In this document: positions 45,001 through 51,511 of the stretch, one piece after another
Layout of the letters: the number at the start of each line of letters is the position of its first letter
Numbering within the stretch: position 1 is the first letter of the stretch
Source of the DNA: Actinoplanes sp. L3-i22
GTDB taxonomy: Bacteria > Actinomycetota > Actinomycetes > Mycobacteriales > Micromonosporaceae
NCBI RefSeq assembly: GCF_019704555.1
Contig: NZ_AP024745.1
Coordinates: 9,432,501-9,496,500 of the forward strand
Direction of reading: 5' to 3'
Length of the DNA: 64,000 nt
Made by a program: the position numbers and the translations under genes
Notes under the pieces: model-generated
What the model saw: only the letters and a program-made list of their open reading frames with translations
Told to the model about the DNA's origin: nothing
The model's database searches: none

Positions 45001-46755
45001 ATGAGACTCAGAACGGTGACGGCAGGACCTGCCCTAGCTGTTTTCGTCGCGACGGCGGTGGCGCTCGGCGCCCTGCCGGCGGCCGCCTCGACCGGCGCGC
45101 GATCGTCCGGCTCATCCGCGCCGGCCGCCGCGGCCGCCCTGCTGGCCGCGCCCACGGTCAGCGTCACCAACGTCAACGCCCACCTGCAGCAACTGCAGAC
45201 CATCGCCACCAGCAACAGCGGCAACCGGGCGACCGGCACGGCGGGGCACACCGCGACGACGACGTACCTGCAGCAGAAGCTGCAGGCGGCCGGGTTCACC
45301 GTCACCGTGCAGACCTGCACCACGTGCAGCGGCGGCTCCGCGAAGAACATCATCGCCGACTGGCCGGGCGGCGACACCAGCAACACCTACATGTTCGGCG
45401 CCCACTCCGACAGCGTGTCGGCCGGGCCGGGCATCAACGACGACGGCTCCGGTTCGGCCTCGCTGCTCGAAGCCGCGCTGGTGTTCGCCGCGAACAGCCC
45501 GACCATGACCAACCACGTGCGCTTCGGCTGGTGGGCCGGCGAGGAGCAGGGGCTGATCGGCTCCAAGTTCTACGTCAACTCGCTGACCACGGCACAGAAG
45601 ACCGCGATCAAGGCGTACGGCACGTTCGACATGATCGCCTCCACCAACGGCGGCTACTTCGTGACCGGCACCGACGCCATCGCCGTGAAGCTGCGTGAGT
45701 ACTTCACCTCGATCAGCGTGCCGACCGAGACGTCGACCGAGTGCTGCAGCGACGACGGCTCGTTCCGCAACGCCGGCATCCCGTCGTCGATCAACTCGAC
45801 CGGGGCCAGCTACACCAAGACCAGCGCCCAGGTGACCAAGTGGGGCGGCACCGCCGGGCAGGCCTACGACACCTGCTACCACAAGGCCTGCGACTCGTAC
45901 CCGTCGAACATCAACACCACCTCGCTGGGCCGCTGGGCCAACGCCGAGCTGTACTCGGTCTGGACGCTGACCACGGCCACCTCGACGGCCAACGACTTCT
46001 CGGTGGCGCTGAGCCCGAGCACCGCCACGGTGGCCCCGGGCTCCTCGGCCACCGCCACGGTGAGCACCGCCACCACCTCCGGCAGCGCGCAGACCGTCGC
46101 GCTGACCAGCTCCGGCGCCCCCAGCGGGGTCACCGTCAGCTTCAGTCCGGCGTCGGTCACCTCCGGCGGATCGTCGACGATGACCGTCGCGACCACCACG
46201 GCCGCCGCGACCGGCTCGTACACCATCACGGTGACCGGCACGGGTTCCGCGACCCACACCGCGTCGTACACGCTGACGCTCAGCAGCACCGGCGGGTGCG
46301 CCGGCGCCGGCCAGTTGCTCGGCAACCCCGGCTTCGAGACCGCCACCACCCCGTGGACCGCCTCGACCGGAGTCGTCGGCTCGAACACCGGCGACGCGGC
46401 CCCGCGCACCGGCACCCGGGACGCGTGGCTCGGCGGCGTCGGCTCGACCAACACCAAGACCCTGTCCCAGTCGGTGACCGTGCCGACCGGCTGCAGCGTC
46501 TACACGCTGTCGTTCTACCTGAAGATCACCACGTCGGAGACGACCAGCAGCACCCAGTACGACAAGCTGACCGTGAAGGTCGGCACCACCACGCTGCAGA
46601 CCTTCTCCAACCTCAACGTGAGCGCTTACACGCTGCGCTCGTACAACCTGGCCTCCTTCGCCGGCCAGACCGTCACCCTCACCTTCACCGGCACCGAGGA
46701 CTCCTCCCTGAAGACCTCCTTCGTGATCGACGACACCGCCCTCACCGTCAGCTGA
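45001..46755 (+). CDS. Secreted M28 zinc aminopeptidase (Streptomyces griseus aminopeptidase type)
   Basis: The 584-aa protein has a signal peptide (MRLRTVTAGPALAVFVATAVALGALPAAAS, cut near residue 30). The M28 domain carries the expected two-zinc ligands and general base: H135 (FGAHSDS), D147 (NDDGSG), E181/E182 (AGEEQG), D210 (TFDMI) and H294 (CYHKACD). These match the order in the S. griseus enzyme. Residues 335-430 are a Thr/Ser-rich Ig-like domain, and 435-584 form a carbohydrate-binding-like beta domain (LLGNPGFETATTPWTAS ... VIDDTALTVS). The start follows AGGAGCCCCTC. It likely releases N-terminal amino acids from extracellular peptides. A hairpin terminator follows. Confidence 0.92.
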   Translation: MRLRTVTAGPALAVFVATAVALGALPAAASTGARSSGSSAPAAAAALLAAPTVSVTNVNAHLQQLQTIATSNSGNRATGTAGHTATTTYLQQKLQAAGFTVTVQTCTTCSGGSAKNIIADWPGGDTSNTYMFGAHSDSVSAGPGINDDGSGSASLLEAALVFAANSPTMTNHVRFGWWAGEEQGLIGSKFYVNSLTTAQKTAIKAYGTFDMIASTNGGYFVTGTDAIAVKLREYFTSISVPTETSTECCSDDGSFRNAGIPSSINSTGASYTKTSAQVTKWGGTAGQAYDTCYHKACDSYPSNINTTSLGRWANAELYSVWTLTTATSTANDFSVALSPSTATVAPGSSATATVSTATTSGSAQTVALTSSGAPSGVTVSFSPASVTSGGSSTMTVATTTAAATGSYTITVTGTGSATHTASYTLTLSSTGGCAGAGQLLGNPGFETATTPWTASTGVVGSNTGDAAPRTGTRDAWLGGVGSTNTKTLSQSVTVPTGCSVYTLSFYLKITTSETTSSTQYDKLTVKVGTTTLQTFSNLNVSAYTLRSYNLASFAGQTVTLTFTGTEDSSLKTSFVIDDTALTVS

Positions 46756-46767
46756 CCCAGCCGACCC

Positions 46768-46798
46768 GATGCCGCGGGGCAGACCGCTCCGCGGCATC
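46768..46798 (+). terminator. Hairpin terminator after the M28 peptidase gene
   Basis: GATGCCGCGG (46768-46777) pairs with CCGCGGCATC (46789-46798) around an 11-nt loop, 12 nt past the stop. There is no T-run, as is usual in actinobacteria. Confidence 0.75.
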
Positions 46799-46989
46799 GA
46801 GCGCACTGCCGCGCCCGGTTTGTCCCGCCCCTCGTCCACCCACGTGGCCCACGTCCAAGGCACCTCACGCGGCAGCCGCGTCCACCGCGACCCCCAGCAG
46901 AGCCTCGTCGACCCACGCGGCGAACAGATGAGCCAACCCATCGAAGATGGCGTATACCAACTTGAGCAGCCTTCCATGGGAGGTAATTG

Positions 46990-47370
46990 ATGTTGGACAA
47001 CTCATCCTTGAACGAAGCGGACCACTGGGTTGACGACTGGCACGAGGGGATCGCGACGCGGCTTGCTCGCGCGCGAGACCTTGCAGATCAATTGGCCGGG
47101 CTGAGGGGAACAGCACGTTCCGGAGGCGGCCTGATCGAGGTCACTGTTGACAGCGCCGGCGCTGTCAACGATCTATCCCTCGACGACGGCGTACGCCGAC
47201 ACTCCGGGCAGTGGATTGCCGACCAGGTGCTTTCGGCCATCCGATCAGCACGGGCCGAACTGGTCCGGCAGGCCGATCTTGTGGCACAACAGTCCGGCGC
47301 CGCTGACACTGCGGAGGGCCACGCGTTGCTGACCGCCCTGACCGCTCGTCTTCGCAGCGACAGACAATGA
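46990..47370 (+). CDS. YbaB/EbfC-like protein heading the second effector cassette
   Basis: The 126-aa protein has an N-terminal helix (WHEGIATRLARARDLADQLAGLRG), a beta hairpin (GLIEVTVDSAGAVNDLSLDDG, residues 46-66) and a C-terminal helix, the YbaB layout seen also at 13007. The ATG at 46990 was chosen over the adjacent TTG because GGGAGG lies 6 nt upstream. From here to 49110 the DNA is less GC-rich and uses codons such as TTG, CTT and ATT that are rare elsewhere in the window, a sign of acquisition. The stop overlaps the next ATG (ATGA). Confidence 0.78.
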   Translation: MLDNSSLNEADHWVDDWHEGIATRLARARDLADQLAGLRGTARSGGGLIEVTVDSAGAVNDLSLDDGVRRHSGQWIADQVLSAIRSARAELVRQADLVAQQSGAADTAEGHALLTALTARLRSDRQ

Positions 47371-47681
47371 CCGAGCCACTGAAGGTCCCGGCGGAGGACT
47401 TGCGCCGGCACGCCGACCATCTGGATGTCATCGTCGACGGGCTCAACATGGCCCAGCGCGCTGGCAACGCTACCGAACCCGGGCCGGAGTCCTACGGACG
47501 ACTCTGCGTGCTGGTGCCAGTCCTGCTGGGCCAACTGCAGAGACCATTGATAGAGGCGATCGATGTGGCCTCGCGCTCGGTGCGAGGAAATGCCGACTCG
47601 ATCATCGAAGCCGCCGACTTCTACGAGGCTACCGACGAAACCAACGCGGTTGAAATTCGGCACGGCGGAGGACACCGATGA
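47367..47681 (+). CDS. EspC/WXG100-like small ESX substrate
   Basis: This 104-aa helical protein resembles the ESX-1 EspC-like family: LKVPAEDLRRHADHLDVIVDGLNMAQRA opens helix one, helix two runs through LLGQLQRPLIEAIDVASRSVRGNADSI, and the end carries YEATD, a YxxxD secretion motif. ATGA overlaps link it to both neighbours, so all four genes of the cassette are translated as a unit. It probably pairs with, or targets, the downstream effector. Confidence 0.8.
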   Translation: MTEPLKVPAEDLRRHADHLDVIVDGLNMAQRAGNATEPGPESYGRLCVLVPVLLGQLQRPLIEAIDVASRSVRGNADSIIEAADFYEATDETNAVEIRHGGGHR

Positions 47682-48826
47682 GTAACCCGCTCATCGCACC
47701 ACGCATCGAAACGCCCAAGGATCCCTGGGCCGGAGTTTGGATCGTTGAGGACATCGAGTCGATCCGCCGTGGAATCGAGAACGACAGCTGGGTCGACGGC
47801 ACGCTCGGCGTCGTTGGAGCCGGCTTGGACGGCCTCGCACTGATCAGCGACCCCATCGGGGTGCTCCTGCAGTATGGCGCGTCTTGGATTATTGAGCACG
47901 TCAGGCCGCTCAGCGAGGCTCTGGATTGGCTCGCCGGAGATCCGGCGAGCATCGCCGCGAACGCCCAGACCTGGCGCAACGTCGCCAACGAGTTGCACCA
48001 CCAGGCCGAAGAGTTCGGCAGCGCCGTCAGACTCGACTTGTCCGAATGGGCAGGCGAATCGAGCGCCGCATACCGCGACCGGTCCGGACAGCAGCAGCAG
48101 GCCATCGGCGCGCTTGCCGAGGCATCAGAGACGATGGCAGTCATCACGGAAAGCGCCGGGTTTCTCATCGCAGCGGTCCGGATCTTGGTACGGGACGCAA
48201 TCGCTACGCTGGTCTCCAGACTCGTGGTTTATGCCGCCGAAGAAGTCGCCTCATGGGGCGCTGCCATCCCGCTCGTCGTCGAACAAGTAACCACACTGAT
48301 CGGCTCTTGGACAGCAAAGATCGCCCGATGGCTGAAGAGCCTCCTGAACAGCCTGCGCAATCTTCTGCCCGCTGTCCGCCGGATCGGAGACCTCATTGAC
48401 GAGATCAAGAAGGTCCTCAATCGAATCCACGACGGCAAGGAAACAGCCGGAGCTCTCAACCGGGTCAAGAAGCGTGGTGCAGGCCCGATCAAACTCTTCA
48501 ACCTGGAGTCGGTACGAGACATCGCCGCGAAATACGGTATCGATATTTCTGGCCTGAGCATCTCGCTCGGCAGAAAGTCCACTCGCGCAGTTTGCGGACT
48601 CACCCGTCCCGACGGTTCAATCGTGCTGTTTCCGGCCGGATTCCGAAGCGAAGAGGATTTGGCCAAGACTCTCGCTCATGAGAAGTTTCACCACGACGAA
48701 CTGGCTGCAGGCAAGCCGTACCCGAGCAACGATGAAGAGTTCAGCCTCTTCGAGGACCGCGCATACGCACACGAGGACCAATGGTGGAACAATCAGCCGA
48801 TCCGTCCCGAACCGAGGAGACGATGA
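47678..48826 (+). CDS. ESX effector candidate: WXG-type N-terminus with HExxH zincin toxin domain
   Basis: This 382-aa protein has residues 85-185 forming a WXG-like helical domain (LDLSEWAGESSAAYRDR at the turn; YAAEE as YxxxE). Amphipathic helices around residues 180-250 could associate with membranes. The last 110 residues look like a small zinc-metallopeptidase toxin domain: GLTRPDGSIVLFPAGF, then LAHEKFHHDEL with H334-E335-x-x-H338, and downstream E359 (LFEDRAYAHE) as a possible third ligand. It ends at 48826, overlapping the start of a zinc-ribbon gene that is the natural immunity candidate. Metalloprotease activity and toxicity are inferred from motif and context. Confidence 0.72.
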   Translation: MSNPLIAPRIETPKDPWAGVWIVEDIESIRRGIENDSWVDGTLGVVGAGLDGLALISDPIGVLLQYGASWIIEHVRPLSEALDWLAGDPASIAANAQTWRNVANELHHQAEEFGSAVRLDLSEWAGESSAAYRDRSGQQQQAIGALAEASETMAVITESAGFLIAAVRILVRDAIATLVSRLVVYAAEEVASWGAAIPLVVEQVTTLIGSWTAKIARWLKSLLNSLRNLLPAVRRIGDLIDEIKKVLNRIHDGKETAGALNRVKKRGAGPIKLFNLESVRDIAAKYGIDISGLSISLGRKSTRAVCGLTRPDGSIVLFPAGFRSEEDLAKTLAHEKFHHDELAAGKPYPSNDEEFSLFEDRAYAHEDQWWNNQPIRPEPRRR

Positions 48827-49110
48827 TGGCGGCATACGACTTGTGGCTCGACTCCTACGGCGCCGCCTATGACACCGTGCCGGGGCCCTTGCTCCTGCCG
48901 TGCCCCAACTGCGGGCACCGGTGCCTTCGACTTGTCTTCACCGGCGACCTCGACAGCATGGTCGGATACGCACATTTCTGGTGCGACCACTGCGGGCAGG
49001 GCATCGGCATCTCACGTACCACCATCCCAGAGGGCGCCGTCGTTCAGGACATCCGACAGGCCCGCGAAGACCGGCAACCGAAGATCCCCAACTACCAACT
49101 GGTCCAATAG
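48826..49110 (+). CDS. Zinc-ribbon protein, candidate immunity factor for the zincin effector
   Basis: This 94-aa protein has a four-Cys zinc ribbon: CPNC near residue 25 and CDHC near residue 53, separated by VFTGDLDSMVGYAHFW. Two ATGs (48823 and 48826) lie behind GAGGAG; the second has the better spacing. The start overlaps the effector stop, so its translation is coupled to the effector, typical of toxin-immunity pairs. No signal peptide is visible, so it would protect the cytoplasm. I do not recognise a named family, and a general accessory role is also possible. Confidence 0.62.
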   Translation: MAAYDLWLDSYGAAYDTVPGPLLLPCPNCGHRCLRLVFTGDLDSMVGYAHFWCDHCGQGIGISRTTIPEGAVVQDIRQAREDRQPKIPNYQLVQ

Positions 49111-49267
49111 CCGCTTCCGCGGCGAGCCCCTCTCCCCCGGCCTCGGTTCCGCCCCCGGCGAGGACGACCAGGTGGCGGCCATCGGCCCGACATCAGCCGG
49201 AAATAGTCCGCGATTAGCGTGCGGACCAGCACCTTTCGGGTGCTCCGGCGTGTTGTGGAAGGGTGTC

Positions 49268-50020
49268 ATGGATCTCCTCCTGCTGACGGACAACAAGCTC
49301 GATGTGTTGCCCGCCCTCGACCTACTGCCGTACGCCGTCCAGGTCGCGCCGCGCAGCAACTGGGCCGAGACGACCAAGGGCCAGAAGCTCGTCCTGGTCG
49401 ACGCCTGCGACCAGCTGAACAAGGCCCGCGCGATCTGCCGGCAGATCCGGGCGCACGGCCTGGACGCCCCGCTGATCGCGGTCTTCCGCGACGCCGGCCT
49501 GGCCTCGGTCGCCGCCGACTGGGGGGTCGACGACTTCATCCTGGCCACCGCCGGGCCGGCCGAGATCGCGACCCGGCTGAGCATGGCCGTGGAGCGGCGC
49601 GGTGCGGCGCCCACCACCGGGCAGGAGCTGGTGCACATCGGCGACCTGAGCATCGACCCGCACAGCTACACGGTCCGGCTGCGCGGCGAGGCCCTCGCGC
49701 TGACCTACAAGGAGTTCGAGCTGCTCAAGTTCCTGGCGCAGCAGCCCGGCCGGGTGTTCGGCCGCGATCAGCTGCTGCGCGAGGTCTGGGGCTACGACTA
49801 CTTCGGCGGCACGCGCACGGTCGACGTGCACGTCCGGCGGCTGCGGGCGAAACTCGGGCCCCGCTCCGAGTCGATGATCGGCACGGTGCGCCAGGTCGGC
49901 TACAAGTTCGTGGCGCCGGCTACACCCCGTACCTCCGAGGCGTTTTCGGTCTTCAACGACGGAATGTCGGCACCGATGCCCACCCGGAACCCGACCCCGA
50001 TCGCGTCACTCACCGCATAG
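49268..50020 (+). CDS. GlnR-like OmpR-type winged-helix regulator with atypical receiver
   Basis: The 250-aa protein matches the layout of actinobacterial GlnR. It has an LLLLTDN...VLPALDLLPYAVQVAP start, a receiver core with LVLVDACDQLNKARAICRQIR, and the highly characteristic GLASVAADWGVDDFILATAGPAEIATRL. The C-terminal winged helix includes LALTYKEFELLKFLAQQPGRVF and YDYFGGTRTVDVHVRRLRAKLG. The receiver lacks the usual acidic pocket, as in GlnR, which senses nitrogen state without a classical kinase. The ATG at 49268 follows GAAGGGTGTC. Whether it is the true GlnR or a paralogue cannot be told here. It converges on the conservon with a 7-nt gap. Confidence 0.85.
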   Translation: MDLLLLTDNKLDVLPALDLLPYAVQVAPRSNWAETTKGQKLVLVDACDQLNKARAICRQIRAHGLDAPLIAVFRDAGLASVAADWGVDDFILATAGPAEIATRLSMAVERRGAAPTTGQELVHIGDLSIDPHSYTVRLRGEALALTYKEFELLKFLAQQPGRVFGRDQLLREVWGYDYFGGTRTVDVHVRRLRAKLGPRSESMIGTVRQVGYKFVAPATPRTSEAFSVFNDGMSAPMPTRNPTPIASLTA

Positions 50021-50027
50021 CGCCGAC

Positions 50028-50618
50028 TCACCGCGCCTCGGCCGCCTGGACCCGGTCGAGGGCCTGCTCGAGGACGGCCAGCAGCGCGTCCCGCACGGAG
50101 GTGCGCACCCGGGCGTCGAAGGTCACCACCGGCACCCGGTCGTTGACCGCCAGCGCCCAGCGCACCTCGGCGAGATCGTGGACGGTGTACCCGTCGAACG
50201 TGTTGACCGCCACGACGAACGGCAGGCCGGCCTGTTCGAAGTAGTCGATCGGCTGGAAGCAGTCGTCCAGCCGGGAGCTGTCGACCACGACCAGGGCGCC
50301 GAGCGCGCCGTGCACCATCATGTCCCACATGAAGCCGAAGCGGTCCTGGCCGGGGGTGCCGAACAGGTAGAGCTTGAGGCTCTGGTCGATGGTCACGCAG
50401 CCGAAGTCCATCGCCACCGTGGTGGTGGTCTTGCTGCCGCCGGCCCGGGGGTGGTCCACGCCGACCGACACCGAGGTCATCTCGGCCTCGGTGGTCAGGG
50501 GGACGATCTCGGAGATCGTCCCGACGGTGGTGGTCTTCCCGACGCCGAAGCCCCCGGCCACGATGATCTTGACGGGGACCGGTGGGCGGGACGGGTCAGG
50601 AGATGGCGCGAAGTCCAT
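50028..50618 (-). CDS. cvnD: Small GTPase of the conservon type (CvnD-like)
   Basis: This 196-aa Ras-like ATP/GTP-binding protein has a P-loop GGFGVGKTT with K28, a DFG-like switch region (TTTVAMDFGCVTI), a YLFGTPGQDRF block (the G3-like DxxGQ region) and NTFDG as the G4-like element. It is the last gene of a conservon: sensor kinase, roadblock, DUF742, GTPase. Its start lies 23 nt inside the preceding DUF742 gene. In Streptomyces, conservon products form a membrane complex that resembles eukaryotic G-protein relays and controls development; that role is known for the family and inferred here. Confidence 0.92.
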   Translation of the reverse strand: MDFAPSPDPSRPPVPVKIIVAGGFGVGKTTTVGTISEIVPLTTEAEMTSVSVGVDHPRAGGSKTTTTVAMDFGCVTIDQSLKLYLFGTPGQDRFGFMWDMMVHGALGALVVVDSSRLDDCFQPIDYFEQAGLPFVVAVNTFDGYTVHDLAEVRWALAVNDRVPVVTFDARVRTSVRDALLAVLEQALDRVQAAEAR

Positions 50619-51054
50619 GCATCACTCGCAGGATCGTGTCGGCGGTCAGTGGGTTGAGGGTGTCGGCGATGTGCACGTCGAGGTAGCCGACCGCGCGGAG
50701 GTCGGCCACCAGGATCTTGGTGACGCCCAGGTGCAGGCCGAGCCGGGCGGAGATCTCGGCGACCGACATCGGCGTCCGGGACAGCGTCACGATCGCCTGC
50801 ATCTCCGGGCCGAGCGCGGCCAGCGGCGGCCGCCCGGTCCACGGCTCCTGGGCCCGGAACGTCACCTGCGTCTCGACGTCGATCTCCGGGTCGGACGCGT
50901 TGACCCGCCCGGCGGTCAGCACGAACGGGCGCAGGGCCGCGGACCGGTCGGCGGCCGGGGGCCGCGGTTGCGGTGCCGGTGGCGAGCCGCCGGGCTGGGC
51001 TCTCAGGTAGGGCGGGATCCGCCCGATCGGCTCGGGGGGCTTCTGGTCGCTCAA
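50596..51054 (-). CDS. cvnC: DUF742 protein of the conservon (CvnC-like)
   Basis: The 152-aa protein has a Pro/Arg-rich N-terminus (SDQKPPEPIGRIPPYLRAQ) and a C-terminal winged-helix-like DUF742 domain: LRPFVLTAGRVNASDPEIDVETQV, then LGPEMQAIVTLSRTPMSVAEISARLGLHLGVTKILVADLRAVGYL. The start is a TTG at 51054 overlapping the roadblock stop (TTGA). No other start fits the conserved beginning without running deep into the upstream gene. It probably bridges the roadblock protein and the GTPase. Confidence 0.9.
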   Translation of the reverse strand: MSDQKPPEPIGRIPPYLRAQPGGSPPAPQPRPPAADRSAALRPFVLTAGRVNASDPEIDVETQVTFRAQEPWTGRPPLAALGPEMQAIVTLSRTPMSVAEISARLGLHLGVTKILVADLRAVGYLDVHIADTLNPLTADTILRVMHGLRAIS

Positions 51055-51497
51055 CTCTGCACGGCGATCTTGAGTTCGGCGATCAGACCCGGGGTCAGTG
51101 CCTCCTGCGCCCGGGTGCCGAACAGCGTCATCTCGTAGGCCACCGTGGCGAGGTTCGCCGACCGGCTGGCGACCACACCCAGCGAGGAGCCGCGGCTGAT
51201 CGAGGTGACCACCAGATAGCCGTCGGAGACGTCGACCACGACCCGGTTCAGGGCGCCGAGCCGGTACCACTCGCTGGCGCCGGCGGACAGGCTGGTCATG
51301 CCGGACACCACCGCGGCCAGCCGCTCCGGGTCGGCCTCGTCCAGTTTGGACGAGCGGGCCATCAGCAGACCGTCCGAGGAGACCACGACGGCCTCCTGCA
51401 CGCCGGCGGTCCGGGTCACGAACGAGCCGAGAAGCCAGTTGAACGTCTTCACCTCGGCGCTGAGATCGCTGCCGTGGTGGGTGGTGGTGCTGTCCAT
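51051..51497 (-). CDS. cvnB: Roadblock/LC7 protein of the conservon (CvnB-like)
   Basis: This 148-aa roadblock-fold protein contains FNWLLGSFVTRTAGVQEAVVVSSDGLLMARS, SLSAGASEWYRLGALNRVVVDVSDGYLVVTSI and GVVASRSANLATVAYEMTLF, all standard for the family, which acts as a GTPase-activating or scaffold subunit. The ATG at 51497 follows AGGGAGCGGCACG. It lies 14 nt after the kinase gene and overlaps the DUF742 start. Confidence 0.93.
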   Translation of the reverse strand: MDSTTTHHGSDLSAEVKTFNWLLGSFVTRTAGVQEAVVVSSDGLLMARSSKLDEADPERLAAVVSGMTSLSAGASEWYRLGALNRVVVDVSDGYLVVTSISRGSSLGVVASRSANLATVAYEMTLFGTRAQEALTPGLIAELKIAVQS

Positions 51498-51511
51498 CGT
51501 GCCGCTCCCTG

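Noticed and set aside
49228..49244. AGCACC/GGTGCT hairpin before the GlnR-like gene as a riboswitch
   Set aside because: It is only a 6-bp stem in GC-rich DNA with no conserved aptamer features; not above chance.
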